Source: Setophaga petechia (taxonomy: Eukaryota; Chordata; Aves; Passeriformes; Parulidae). From it: a DNA stretch of 64,000 nt. How positions within the stretch are numbered: the first letter of the stretch is position 1; each line of letters begins with the position of its first letter. A program made the position numbers and the translations under genes. This document shows, piece after piece, positions 50,901 to 62,900 of the stretch. Under the pieces are notes generated by a model that ran no database searches, was not told the DNA's origin, and saw only the letters and a list, made by a program, of their open reading frames with translations. Location: NCBI GenBank assembly GCA_024362935.1, contig JANCRA010000004.1:28387121-28451120 (forward strand), in the 5' to 3' direction.

Positions 50901-53900
50901 GTCTCTTGTTGCCCTGGTTTCTTAAGATTTTCTAAGCCTTCTGATGTTGACATTCTTGTAGTGAACTTTCTCACACACTTTCTGTAAATAACTCATTGTT
51001 TTGCATTCCTTTATGAAAGAGGAGAGAGTTGATAGGTTGTTAGTTTGACCAGTGTCATTGGAGAGGTGTCACTGTCACCCCCAATCTGCTGTCACTTTTA
51101 GAAAACAATAAATGTTGGAGTCAAAAAATAAACTTCCCTTTTTTTCTTCCCCTTGAGAACAGCAGTGTGAGCTTGTGTTCTTTTGTGTCCTATAGCAACA
51201 GTCTCTGGCTTAAAATGGCAATTTGTAACAAAAATATGGAGTTGCTATAAATTTTCATCAATATGAAGTTCAAATGTTAATAATCATTTTATGTGCACAG
51301 AAAAAGTGTGAAGTTTTTTGCATCTCAAAATATGATCAGTACTTGTTTTTCTTCAACAATGGGCAACGAAATGCAGTTAGAAATCCCTGGTACCATGAAA
51401 AAATGTATATACCAACTTTTAGGGTATTACATTTGATTTAACCTACTTGATAATTTTGCTGTGCTATAATGATGTTAACAGAATTATTTAAAGATAAGTA
51501 ATCAAGTCACTTATGAAATACTTGAAGAAAATCAGGGAGAACAAGGGAGAATGTGTGTTAATAGAAGCAGGAGGTTTCTGGCAGTTCTATTTGCATTTAT
51601 CACACAGCTTCTATGCTTGGATTTGTATTTTTCATTGAGAAATATTTTTTCACTCTTTCCACTTTTTTAACTTCAAAATTGACATCCATCGCAATTGTCA
51701 AGGTTTTCAGCATTACAGTGCACACCTGCCCCAGGATTCAAGGGCCAGACTTCAATGCACAGAAGGTACCATGCACAGAAGGTACCATTCTTGCTGCAGC
51801 AGCAAGAGTGGAATGTTCATGGCTGCACTTTAACTGCTAATTGCGGGCTGATTCTGAATGCTCAGTGCACCATTCAGTAAGAAAAATAGCAGGATAAAAA
51901 TGTTTTTGCGAATCCATTTTTCAAACTCTGTTACTTTGTAATCTTTTAAACTCGGCTACTTTGGCAGCAAAACAGTGTATTGAACTGAAGATGGATTTTT
52001 TGAGTGAATTGCATTTCCTAGCTGCAGCAGATTACATAAACTTAGCTGTCTATTCAGTTTTGGAAGATGCTGATGCAGGAGTTGAGAGATTCTGATTTCC
52101 TTCAGACTCCTGACACCAGACAGTCAGCTTCGAGTTTGTGATTCCATACCTAGGTCAGTATGAAGAGCACAGTATTGATTCTTCCTGGATGGGCAGACTA
52201 GTATGTGAATGTTTGACTCAGGAAAGTTAAACAAAAACTTCTGTGCAAGGAAGACCTTTTTTGCAGAATAGAGGATATAGATGTTGTGTGGCGGCTTTGA
52301 CTTAAGATGCTGTAACAGATAGAGTGTATCTCAAGAAGCCCAGAAGGCATTATATTACTTCAGCAATCTGATCATGTTGAGGCATATCAATATTACGTGC
52401 AGTGCTGCTCTGGAAAGACATTGTTTAGGATGAGGAATTTGTACTTACTCTTCTATTTAGAATAGACAGAGAGGTCCTGCTGTTTTGTGTGTTTATACTC
52501 AGGAACAGTGATGTGCATGCAAATACTGTACAGGAGAATGGTGGTCAGTTGTTCAGAGTTCTACTGACGATCCAATGGCTTCTGTTTCCTGAACCACATG
52601 TTTATGGTAAAGCACATATACATTGGATATGTTTCAAGTAAGTAATAAACAGCCTCCCCCTTGGAAATATATATATATTTCTGTATGAATTTGTGGGGGT
52701 GATGATAACTGATTAAAAATGCAGTGTGCAATGTTCTGCAAGTCTTGAGGAAGACAACACATGTTAACAATAAAAAGAATGAATTGTCCTTAGTCACATC
52801 CTATGTGAAATGAAGCTGATAAACTTTCTGAGTCTTAGTTTGCTGTCTGCTTTTGAAATGTATTCCCTTCTGACCCTAGAAAAAAACCATGAAATATTAA
52901 TCACTAAAGAGGCAGTCTGATGGGAACAAGGAGGTATGATGAAAAGGTGCAACTGATAGCACTATTACTGTGGGGAAGAAAATTAAAAGACTGGTATAAA
53001 GTGAGTACAGAGTTAATTCCCTTATCTTCTGAGGTGACAGATTGCTGCAAAATACGTTATTTCATTCTATGAAATATTAAATAAGTCTGCTTTGCAGCAA
53101 GATCACTGTATCTGTGAAAAGGAGAGGTAGAAAGCTCTGATGGTTTGCTCTAAGAACTTGTTAATTGTTGTCTGATTGTCTGAAAAATCCTTCTGCATTA
53201 TTTCTGGGAAATCCCAGAGGTGCAGTTGCTCCTGGTATAGGTATTACTTAGATACTTTGTAAGAATATACAGTTGTCTAAACTCTGCCTCTAATTATATT
53301 GTGTGTGATACAGCATATATTAGTGACCCATTATTTACATCACTGACACTGATCACAGGGCTGAAAAGAGACTCGTGGTCAGTACTGAGAAATATTGCTG
53401 CAGTGGAAGAGTGTCCATTTGGCAAGAGGGAAGGAAGGCTTACCAGTTCTCAGTTTGCCCCTTCTTGGCAGGCAGTGCCAGTCACATTAAAAATCTCAAT
53501 GTATGATTTGTATCAGCAGAAGCTATTTTCAGGGCTCAAAGTGAGATAGACAAAATGTCTTCTCTGCTTGTTTCCTCCTCTCACCTTCCTGCCTATAACA
53601 CAAATGCAACTTCTGCATTCTCTTCAAAACTGCTGCTATAAAAAGAAAAATGAAGCTTGGTTTGGTTGACCTGGGTAGCTCTATATACTGGAATGGGTGA
53701 ACCTAATTCTCACTGCAGGCATCAGAAGCCAGGAGGGATTATTGATATCATTTTACAGCTGGAGGAAAAGAGACAGCAAGGTTGAAGTAGTTTATTCATG
53801 GCCAAAAATGAGTCAGAGAAGAGATGAAAGGCCTTGGAAGATCCTATCCTCCTTAAAGCTAGCTACAGAATTATTTTTGTTAGCCACAGTCTGCAAACCC

Positions 53901-54466
53901 ATGTCTCCTTTCCTTCCATCATAGAGGAAGTGTGCTCCAAGACCTCAACTCCTAATGGCTGAGCTGAGAAGGACACAAAAGTATAGTTTGACTTCCTGCA
54001 CACTCTTTTGAGGCAAGATCCTGCATACTCCATGCTATCATTTCCTCCCTGCGTATTTTCTTTTTTTCTTCTCCTTTTTGTATGAAATTTGACCAGACTA
54101 TCAGACTTTTTCATGCTCAAACAGCTTGAGTTTGTGTCCCTGCTTTAGACTGATCTCACTGAAATCCCTTTCCAAGATATTTCTGAGGTTAAAGGTTGTT
54201 CTAAAGTGCAGCAATTGCCTGTAAAAATGTTGTGAAGGATTTTCTTTCTTCTGTGCTGAAGTGAGTTTTTCAGCAGAGTGAAGCTCTGCTAGAAAAGACT
54301 CCTGGGAGGAGCCAGATGGACCACAAAATTAATCTGTTTCAGAGTTCTAGTCTTCAAGTAACAATACACTCCAATACTACATTTTTACTAGCATGTTTTT
54401 TGAAATACACCTCATTTTGAAAATAAAAAAAGAAAAAATGTGGCTATTGCTATTCTTTTTGGTCAC
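47987..54466. other. AT-rich non-coding DNA
   Basis: No gene or repeat family recognised. A 16-bp perfect tandem duplication sits at 51755-51786, and a short TA-rich run near 52666-52680. Frames are all under 90 codons without motifs. Confidence 0.45.
51755..51786 (+). repeat. 16-bp perfect tandem duplication
   Basis: ATGCACAGAAGGTACC occurs twice without a gap. A recent small duplication with no evident function. Confidence 0.9.
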
Positions 54467-54806
54467 AAAGAAAAGAAAAGAAAAGAAAAGAAAAGAAAAG
54501 AAAAGAAAAGAAAAGAAAAGAAAAGAGAAGAGAAGAGAAGAGAAAAGAAAAGAAAGAAAAGAAAAGAAAAGAAAAGAAAAGAAAAGAAAAGAAAAGAAAA
54601 GAAAAGAAAAGAAAAGAAAAGAAAAGAAAAGAAAAGAAAAGAAAAGAAAAGAAAAGAAAAGAAAGAAAAAAGAAAAGAAAAGAAAAAAGAGAAAAGAAAA
54701 GAAGAAAAGAAAAGAAAAGAAAAAAGAAAAGAAAAGAAAAGAAAAGAAAAGAAAAGAAAAGAAAAGAAAAGAAAAGAAAAGAAAAGAAAAGAAAAGAAAA
54801 GAAAAG

Positions 54807-54837
<31 letters not shown>

Positions 54838-55005
54838 GAAAAGAAAAAAGAGAAAAGAAAAGAAAAGAAAAGAAAAGAAAAGAAAAGAAAAGAAAAGAAA
54901 AGAAAAGAAAAGAAAAGAAAAGAAAAGAAAAGAAAAGAAAAGAAAAGAAAAGAAAAGAAAAGAAAAGAAAAGAAAAGAAAAGAAAAGAAAAGAGAAAAGA
55001 AAAGA
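54467..55005 (+). repeat. (AAAAG)n homopurine array, 539 bp
   Basis: An uninterrupted run of only A and G on the plus strand, dominated by AAAAG with variants (AAAG, AG, AAAAAAG). The spacing pattern of a variant cluster at 54665-54701 recurs at 54826-54862, an offset of 161 bp, showing internal higher-order duplication. The Lys/Arg/Glu and Phe/Leu/Ser frames of 189-228 codons across it are artefacts. Such long polypurine-polypyrimidine DNA can form intramolecular triplexes and stall polymerases. Confidence 0.97.
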
Positions 55006-56010
55006 CTAGCCTATTGAATAGGAAATTCTTAAAAGCCAGTTGCCAGGCTATGTTGTCATGCATTGGCTTTTGATCTGTTCTGTCTAACCAGCAGGATTTA
55101 AAATTGGCTAACTAATTTGGGAAAGAGATGCAATTGAAAAGCCATTAATTCTGGTTGCAACCCCTGCAGAATGGATCCTGGGCTTGGCTGCTACAGCCTG
55201 GCTGTAGGATGTTGGAGTGCACAGCAGTGTGCAGAACTTCCCAAGGTGCAGTCTCTATTTGCAATCATGGATTGTCACAGCTTTCTTCTGGTTCCTAGGA
55301 TCTTCTTTTAAAATTGCCCTCCACTGAATTGGATCAGCTGAGGATGTGGGCACACCTAGACTGTTGTTGGCCATGTCTCAGGGTGGAAGCCAGTAGCTCT
55401 TTGATGAAGTAGGAAATTCAGCATCTGAAGAACCATTGAGATAATATTTCCATAACCTGTTATCTGACCCAAAATCAGGAAGAATATGTGTTGAGCGCTT
55501 CAAACAATTTCTTGAAAGGCTGGCAATATTTGCCAACAAGCCACCTCTTGTTGTTGTGTTGTTATTGTTGTTGTTGTTATTGTTTTGTTTTTTTCTTTTT
55601 AAAGCAGTGGCTTCCTAGATGCTAAAAATTGAGCCAGTTACAGACTCACACTTTTGCAGGTAATATGTCTGGTAATCTGCTGTATTTTCATTCATCCGTA
55701 CTTTATTAAACTAAATTGTCAAGCAGTGCCTTATGGCAATAAACCAGATTGAAACAATAATTTGCATATCTCAGGAGAAAACATGCAGGCTATTCAGAGA
55801 AAGGGGGGAAAACCACAGAATATTATACATAAATGACTGTATTTTAACATATAGTAGAAAACAATTGTTTTATTTTATTTAGATATCTGTTTATTGATTT
55901 CTATTGGAAACTACCTTAAGCTAAAATAACACTATTTAGTTTTCAAAATACACAATTATGATTATTGGTACTTAGTTCAACTGCTCTTCTTTCCAAATGA
56001 TGCAATTATT
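55006..56010. other. Non-coding DNA with a (GTT)n tract
   Basis: A (GTT)n-like, T-rich tract lies at about 55547-55602. The stretch 55140-55400 is GC-richer but matches nothing recognised. Confidence 0.5.
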
Positions 56011-56054
56011 CATAGAATCATTCTATGATTCTATGCAAATCATTCTATGATTTG
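56011..56054. repeat. Two adjacent hairpins in the CR1 tail
   Basis: CATAGAATCAT-TCT-ATGATTCTATG (11-bp arms, 56011-56035) is followed directly by CAAATCAT-TCT-ATGATTTG (8-bp arms, 56036-56054). A normal CR1 tail is a direct repeat of CTATGATT-like units, so the inverted arrangement is unusual. Confidence 0.9.
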
Positions 56055-57053
56055 CATTGGAAAGGACTTTGAAGATCATCTAACTCCAACATCCCTGCCA
56101 TGGGCAGGGATACCTTCCACTAGACCAGGTTTTTCACAGTCTCATCCAGCCTGGTCTTGAACAGTTCCAGGGATGTGACATCCACAGCTTCTCTGGGCAG
56201 CCTGTTCCAGTAGCTGTCTACTCTCACAGAAAGGAATTTTTTCTACTATCTACTGTAAACCTACTTGCTTTGAGAGTTTGAAGTGATCCCTCCTTGTCCT
56301 GTCACTACAGGCTCTTTTTAAAAGTGTCACTCTGTCATTTTGTAAGCTCCTTTCAGAAGGAAAGCTGAACTTAAATTACTCCACAGCCTTCTCTTTTCCA
56401 GGCTGAACAACACCAATTTTATCAGCATTTTCTCATGGAAGAGATGTTCCATCCCCCTAACCATCTTGGTGTCCCTGTTCTGGACTCCAACAGCTCCATG
56501 TCCTCCCTGTGCTGGGACCCCAGAGCTGGCTGCAGGGTTCCAGGTGGGCTCTCACCAGAGCAGAGCAGAGGGGCAGAATCCCCTCCCTCCCCTGCTGCCC
56601 ACGCTGCTTTGGATGCAGCCCAGGACACGTTTGGCTCTCTGGGCTGGGAGTGCCCATGGCTGGGTCATGTCCAGCGTCTCACCCACCAGCACCCCCAAGT
56701 CCTTCTCACAGGGCTGCTCTCCATCTGCTCATGCCCAGCCTGTGCTGATACAAGGGGTTGCTGTGACCCAGCTGCAGCACCTTGCACTTGGTCTTGTTAA
56801 ACCTCATGATATTCCCATGGGCCCAGTTCTTGAGCTTGTACAGGTCCCTTTGGATGACACCTCATCCTTCAGATGTGTCATCTGCACCACTCAACTTGGT
56901 GTCATATGAAAAGATAAATTTATTGAGGGTGCACTTGATCCCTTTATCTATGTCATTGATGAAGTTATTAAATAGCACTGGTTCTAATATGGGCACCACT
57001 TGTCACTGATGTCTTATCAGGACTTCAAGCCATTCACCACCATCCTGGGAATG
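56011..57053 (-). mobile_element. CR1 LINE copy, longest in window (copy B)
   Basis: Antisense CR1 of about 1.04 kb. From left to right it runs from the tail (CATAGAATCAT region at 56011) into the 3' UTR (CCATGGGCAGGGATACCTTC, CACTAGACCAGG, GGGCAGCCTGTTCCAG). It then covers the C-terminal ORF2 region (AGCAGAGGGGCAGAATCCCC, CACCAGCACCCCCAAGTCC, CTTGCACTTGGTCTTGTTAA, AAGTTATTAAATAGCACTGG) and ends near 57053. The reading frame is broken, so it is not active. Positions 56495-56723 are almost identical to copy A at 27889-28117, while the rest is much more diverged. The tail carries two stacked hairpins instead of a simple direct repeat. Confidence 0.95.
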
Positions 57054-58309
57054 CAAAATCTTCTGAGTTTGTTTATTTTGCAACTTAGAAATATATTTGC
57101 CCACAGAAAGTGAATATGATAAAACAATCTTAACAAATATTAGTGAGAGGTATTTTAGCTCCAGATTACTCACAGCTGTAGTTTCTGATGTTTTTTTTTC
57201 TTTAGACTTTAGACTTCACACCTTAGAAAAGTGAAATATCTCTCAGTCAGGAGTTTGATTTACATTTAAAATGTGTTTAGGAATAATGCTTGTAATCTGA
57301 TGACGAGCTACTAGGTTTTAGAAGTTTTTGTCTAATTCGAATATGACCAAGACTGACAGCTACAAAAATCTCAGCTGACTATCATGGCAGGCTTTTTTTC
57401 ATTTTTGTTCATTTGTTTGGCATGGGGGTGGGCAGTATTCTTGTGTAGTTATTGATTGGAGATTTTCTTTTTTTTTCCTTTTACAGTCATGAATCATTAC
57501 AAAAGGCATTCTTAGCCTTACTTTCTGCAGAAAGAAAAGTTATACCATAGTAGATAAGTGTTTGGTTTTAAGGAGGTGGCCTGAAAACTGACAGGCACCC
57601 TTCTCTCTCTGAGCGAGCCATACTGGCACAGTGGAAGGTAGTAGGTGAATACAATGAAGCAAGAAAATCTCATGGTATTTCCTCTGTAAACTAATAGTTT
57701 CTTGGCAGAAATGCTTCACTATGTTCAAATAATCATTTATATGAGAGCTGAAATGTATATTTTGTGAGACTGCTGCAATGGTGAGGCTGTCTGGGGACAT
57801 TTTGGGCAGGTTGGGTGGTTTTACATTTTGGACAGATTGTTCTATAGTTCTCTGACTGCTCTTGTAAGAGAAACCTTGATTTTGGCAAATCAATAATTTT
57901 GGGAAAGTCCTTGGGAGATTTCGAGTTGGTGCTCTTGGTCTGGACACAGCATTTTCTACTTATACTGTATCATTTGTCTGTCTTTTTTCTTCCACCAAGA
58001 AACAGTTAGTAGTGGTAAGACAGTTCCATCAATGAAATGAGGTTCCATCTCTTTGAAATGAAGACTACAGGGAAGTGTTTGCATGGGTTAATACCACAAG
58101 GTTTTGATCCTTATATTTGCCATTTAGTAATATGTGGGATTCTCTGAACCTGGGAGAAGTAGTGAGAGAAGCAAAGAATGTTCAAAACAATTCTTATCTC
58201 ATTTAATGCTCCTTTGTTCTTCACAAGTCGAATGCATTGTGGAAGGTTGTTTACCTGAAGGGAATTGGTGTGAGTGTTCTGATTTCCTGACCAATTGAAT
58301 CCATGTGTG
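57054..58309. other. AT-rich non-coding DNA
   Basis: A minus-strand frame of 135 codons (57540-57947) has no recognisable domain. A pyrimidine tract ending in ACAG at about 57467-57487 looks like a splice acceptor, but no coding exon follows. Confidence 0.45.
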
Positions 58310-58503
58310 TGTCGGGACTGTCGGCTAACAGCCACGAGGGCCTGTGCAGTTGAGTGCTTGGTAGATTCAGTTTAGATGTAATGTAATATAATGTAATATA
58401 GTATAGAGTAATATAGTGTAATAAAGTAATCAATTAGCCTTCTGATATCAGTGGAGTCCTCCTCATCATCCCTCCTGGACGTCGGGCAAAAATATCACTG
58501 ACA
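58310..58503 (+). mobile_element. Short ERV LTR or LTR fragment
   Basis: Starts TGTCGGGACTGTCGGCTAAC and ends AATATCACTGACA, so it has TG...CA ends over 194 bp. It contains a loose GTAATATA repeat (58376-58425), an AATAAA at about 58420-58425, and the segment GTGGAGTCCTCCTCATCATC leading to GACGTCGGGCAAAAATATCA. This resembles the 3' part of avian LTRs as I remember them. CpG-bearing words stand out from the AT-rich flanks. No target-site duplication is clear, and the 5' part may have been lost. Confidence 0.55.
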
Positions 58504-58834
58504 GTAATGTACCTAAATAAGGAGTAGATGAAAGGAAGAAACTGCATGTAGAACATTTATACTTAATCCTCATGCAAATTCTGATGTTTGGCCATATTTC
58601 AGTCCATTTTGACCATTTGCTCTTCTAAACCAGTGCTGAGTGGTTGTAAATTATACTGTATATTAATAGCTGCCAGCAGGAGTACCCAAATCACAGGAGC
58701 TACCTTTTCTCTTGTCCCTGCACCACAGCACCCTGAAATTGCTGAGAGGAAGGCAGGAAATTTACAGACAGGTGAGGTGTGCTTCTCCCTCACCTCTGCT
58801 TAAGTGACTGTGACAGCAGCATCTGGCTTATGTT

Positions 58835-58965
58835 GGATTTGTCAGACCCCATCTGGAGTGCTGCATCCAGCTGTGGGGCCCCAGCACAGACTGGACATTG
58901 ACCAGTTGGAGCAAACCCAGAGCATGCTTCTTGAGCAGAGGTGTCTCTCTCAGTTACTCCTTGTA
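58835..58965 (+). mobile_element. CR1 LINE scrap (copy G)
   Basis: The plus-strand segment CAGACCCCATCTGGAGTGCT, then GCATCCAGCTGTGGGGCCCC and AGCACAGACTGGACATTGAC, then GTTGGAGCAAACCCAGAG, corresponds to the C-terminal ORF2 region, overlapping in position the 3' end of the block shared by copies A and B. It is clearly more diverged from both than they are from each other. No tail is retained. Confidence 0.75.
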
Positions 58966-60492
58966 GCTGAGACATTCCTTGCCGCAACAGATTCTTGGGA
59001 AGTAATTAATAGCATGCTAAACTTTGAGATTTTAACTAAGTGCTATAAAGCATTATTTATATAATCCTTCAGATATCAATCATCAACCACATCTAGGACT
59101 AAGTCTGGATATACCCTCATATAAACTGAAACAGGAATTTAGAATGCAAGGGGGTCCTTTCTGAATCTCATGACTCAATGGAAAGGTCTCACTGAGAGTT
59201 TTACCTGGCCCTGTCCTCTATACAGAAAATGTTGAACTCTAGCCTGCCATTAAATGTTAAATCACTTGTTGCAGTTACTGTTGTATTTTGTTAAATCACT
59301 GGTTTATGTCAATAAACATACTCCTACTTCTCTCTTACAAGTGAAACTCATCACTCATTCTGTCACAGTGGCAGAAGACTGGTCAACACATCTGTCTTTT
59401 CCTTTTTCCAGAGTTCTTGTCTAAGCAGTATTTTCTAGTCTGAACTGGGAAAGGTTGTGATATAAATCCGTTTCAGCCCTTTATGCTGATCGAAAAGGCA
59501 CAATGTTGAACGCTGTGTACTGTACTCACTTGTTTCACTCTGATATATACGCATACTTATCTTCTACTTTGGTGAATATATCTCATCTTCTAAGACCATA
59601 GTCTCTAATGTGAATGTCCATACATATATACTTTTTATTTCCTTATCTTTTCTTCAAGTGGCTTTCTTCTATATAGAGTATTGTTTTGTAAGAGTAGAAT
59701 TTAAAGGGCATGGGTGTCTTTGTTTCCCACTGCAGTAAAGCTGTCATGGACCTGAGATTAACCTGAAACTTTATAACCAGTTTTCATTGAGCTACCTCAG
59801 TCAGCGAATTTTGTCTTTGCAGAAGTAGAATACTACACAGGATTTTCTAGATATTTAGTAAGGAACTTTTCTCAGACATGTGTACTGTATATGAATTGAA
59901 TCTGTCTCTTAATACTTGTTAAATTCTCTTTAAATTGAGCAATGGGTTGGAAAGATATAAGGGAATATAAAGACCTAGTTTTTTTTTTTTTTTTTCCCCA
60001 GGATGTAGTATGTATACAGGGTACATGTCTATGTGAGAAAAGACCATACCTTTCAGTAAAAAAACCAAAAACAACACATCATGCAGTGGGATGATGCAGA
60101 GGTGCTCTTACACAGAAAATATTTCTTGCTTTGGTGGTATTGGTGGTTTTGAATGCAAACTACATGTTTTGGGATTTGGCTTATTTACATGAACTGGAAA
60201 AGACAGTTTCCATTTTGTTGCTAAATGGCTTAATACTGAACAGGGGTTTGCAGCTGTGTCTGTGAACAGACTTAACTAGGAGCAGTTTACTTTCTCTTAG
60301 ATCACTTGTTTCTTGCTTGTTATACTAAGTGTACTATTAAGAGAAAGCTCACACGCGGTGGGAGCAAGAGATGCACACTCCCCAATAGATCACAGCTCCT
60401 ACAGTGCATTCAGTGAATGACATTTATTACAGTGATTTATGTAATGTGGTCTCTGATCTCATATTTGGTGCCCAGTGAATCTCCATTTCCAC
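58966..60492. other. Mostly unrecognised; possible LTR end near 59.25-59.40 kb
   Basis: At about 59240-59397 a CAATAAA signal is followed by CTTACAAGTGAAACTCATCA and a TGGTCAACA end, which has the look of an LTR 3' end. The start of such an element is not identifiable. A 17-nt T run occurs at 59979-59995. Otherwise nothing recognised. Confidence 0.35.
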
Positions 60493-61054
60493 GGAATCAC
60501 AGAACAGGTAATGTTACAAGAGACCACACTGGGCCATCTGGTCTAACTCTCTCTTCAAGCAGGGTCACCCTAGAGTACTCTGCAGAGGATTGCAACCAGG
60601 TGGTACTTGAATATGTCCAGGGAGACTATACAACTTATCTGGACAATCTATTCTGGTGCTTAGTCACCCGCACAGTAAAGAAATTCTTCCTCATGTTCAG
60701 CGGTAACTTCCTGTGCATCAGTTTCTACCATTGCCTCTTGTCCTGTTCCTGGGCACTACCAAGAAGTGACAGTCTCCATCCTTTTGGCACTCTCTCTTCT
60801 GATACTTGCAGATATGGATGAGATCCACCCATCTCTGCCTACCTCTCCAGTCTGTCGGAGTCCCTCTGAGGGCTGCACAGGCCTCTGGCTTATTTGCCAC
60901 TGCTCCCAGCTTTGCTGAGAAGGCATCTGCCTCTTCATCCAAGTTACTGATGAATAAGCAGAAGAACACTGGGCCCAGTATGGAACCTTTGGGGACACCA
61001 TCAGTGAGAGTCCTCCAACTACATCCTGGGCCACTGACAGACTCACTGAATTCT
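60493..61054 (-). mobile_element. Old CR1 LINE copy (copy D)
   Basis: Antisense CR1 of about 560 bp beginning GGAATCACAGAACAGGTAA. It proceeds through GGTCTAACTCTCTCTTCAAG, GTAAAGAAATTCTTCCTCATG, GCCTCTTGTCCTGTTCCTGG and CTCTGAGGGCTGCAC to ACTGGGCCCAGTATGGAACC and GGGGACACCATCAGTGAGAG. The order agrees with a CR1 3' UTR joined to ORF2, but some intermediate parts are missing. It is more diverged than copy B and has no CTATGATT tail, so it belongs to an older subfamily. Confidence 0.82.
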
Positions 61055-61852
61055 ATTTTGCTCTTCTCACTTCCCTTACTCTGAGAAAAACAGTACCTAA
61101 AGGCTAAAGATACTGTATATTGATGATCTCCCTGTGATAAAACAGCTTTCAGGTTCCTCTGAATGAAGAGTTAAACCTCATCCATTTTCTCCTTCCCACT
61201 GTATGTAGCTATGTGTATAGTAGTTAGCCTTATAAAACACAATACTTGCAAAATGGGATGAATTAATTCTGTAATAGAAACCTTTGTGTGAGAAGTATTC
61301 ATGTGTTTTGGCTTTAGTTAGTACTTTAGCATATTTTTTACATGATTAAATATGAAACAGAAGAGTAACAGTACTGTTGGAATGGTTCCTGCCGGGAGTA
61401 TCCATCAAGCTTGCTACATGTACTGTTCTAAAAACCACAAAAAATCTTAAGGAACACTGATGTTTCATGTGTGGCAAAACATGACTAAGAGAAATAATAT
61501 TGTGGACATAGTAAAGAAACAACTGTCTTAGTAAATAAGGCTCAACTATGAGAACTCCCTCTTTGATAATCTCTCAGTTGATATCATTCACAGCCAAATA
61601 GATTGTTTCTGTTTTGTGGACAGGACATGTTTCTCTCAGGATTAGCTAAAGCCTGGATGCTGGGAAGGGAACTGGAAATTAAGAGGATTGTACTCCTAAT
61701 CTGCTTCTTGGCCTCACTGCTCTAGAAGAAATAATTTCACTATTCTGGTTGTGGAGACAGAAGTGTAAAAGTTCAAGCTGGGTTCAGTGGGACAGGACAG
61801 TGTTCACTGGTTATGTCTTGCTTAAGGGAGCTTGTTGAAATGTTTCATAATT
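61055..61852. other. AT-rich non-coding DNA
   Basis: No frame above 60 codons and no repeat recognised. Confidence 0.5.
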
Positions 61853-61929
61853 GATTTTATTTTATTCTATCTTATTTTATTTTATTTTATTTTATTTTAT
61901 TTTATTTTATTTTATTTTATTTTATTTTA
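61853..61929 (+). repeat. (TTTTA)n microsatellite
   Basis: Imperfect at the left edge (TTTTATTCTATC), then about a dozen perfect TTTTA units, ending before GTCTGGTTTGG. Confidence 0.93.
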
Positions 61930-62900
61930 GTCTGGTTTGGTTTATTTAATAAATATGCCAGCAAGTTGGAAGCTTGAGCCATTTGGCCTTAGACAATAAA
62001 CCACAGGATATGTGGAGTTTGTGGTGTTTGTGGAGTTTATGGCAACTACCTTAGAAAATAAACTGCACTCACTTCTTCTGAAAATGCAGCTCTGAGGACT
62101 TTGTTTTGGCTTGGAAGTCAATCATGTCTTGAAACAGCTTTACCTGAGTATCTGTATGCCAGTTCTATTGAACATCCATACTTAGGAAACCGTCCAAGTC
62201 CAATAACATGCAAAAAAGTGTAGTAACAGAAAAGTTCCAGTTGGTTGTCTAGATAAGAAACAGGTGAGTTCTGATTAACTGCACTGTTTATATCCTTGGA
62301 TTCACAGCAAGGCCTTTTGATGAAGCAAGAAGAAGCCAAGGGCTCAATGAGATCTGCTTTCATTCAGAAGGAGTTTTGGGTTTGGGATCAGGAGTTATCA
62401 GCAAGGGGCTGTTACTTGGAGAGTAGATCTCATGGCACAAAGGTTGAGGATGCAGGCTGGCCTGATTGAATTACATTCATAACAGAAACAGGAGATGTGT
62501 TTGTAGCAAGACACACAGAATTTGAGACTGTTTTGCATTTCTTTTAGCAAGTTGTTCTGATTTTCCACTTGTGTGTTGAGACCTGGATTACTGACATGAG
62601 AAAATCCTCTTGTTTGTGGAGTCAGTTTGTCTCCTTGTGGTCAGCATGTCTGCAAGAGAGTGAGGAACAGCAACGTGGGACAGTTGGACACTTCAATGGT
62701 TTTGATGTGAATGTGTGTCCTGGTGATTCCAAACTGCAGAAATATCAAATACTTTGCTCCATTTCTGCAAGTTTCCACTGTCTTGGCAATGTTAGGCAAG
62801 AAGGAGGAAAGGATCCCTTTGGCTGAGGCAGTGCCAGGGATGAAACAGGAAGGGGCAATCCCCAGGCACACTGACCTGCATGGCAGTGCTGCAGAGATAC
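61930..62900. other. Non-coding DNA upstream of the exon-like block
   Basis: A minus frame (62118-62363) and several overlapping frames at 62.57-62.83 kb have no recognisable domain. No repeat family identified. Confidence 0.4.

Noticed and set aside
54377..55073. Long Lys/Glu/Arg-rich and Phe/Leu/Ser-rich open frames (189-228 codons)
   Set aside because: They are translations of the (AAAAG)n microsatellite and have no coding content.
59240..59397. Possible LTR 3' end with a CAATAAA signal
   Set aside because: Suggestive ending only; no start, promoter segment or family match recognised, so not listed as an element of its own.
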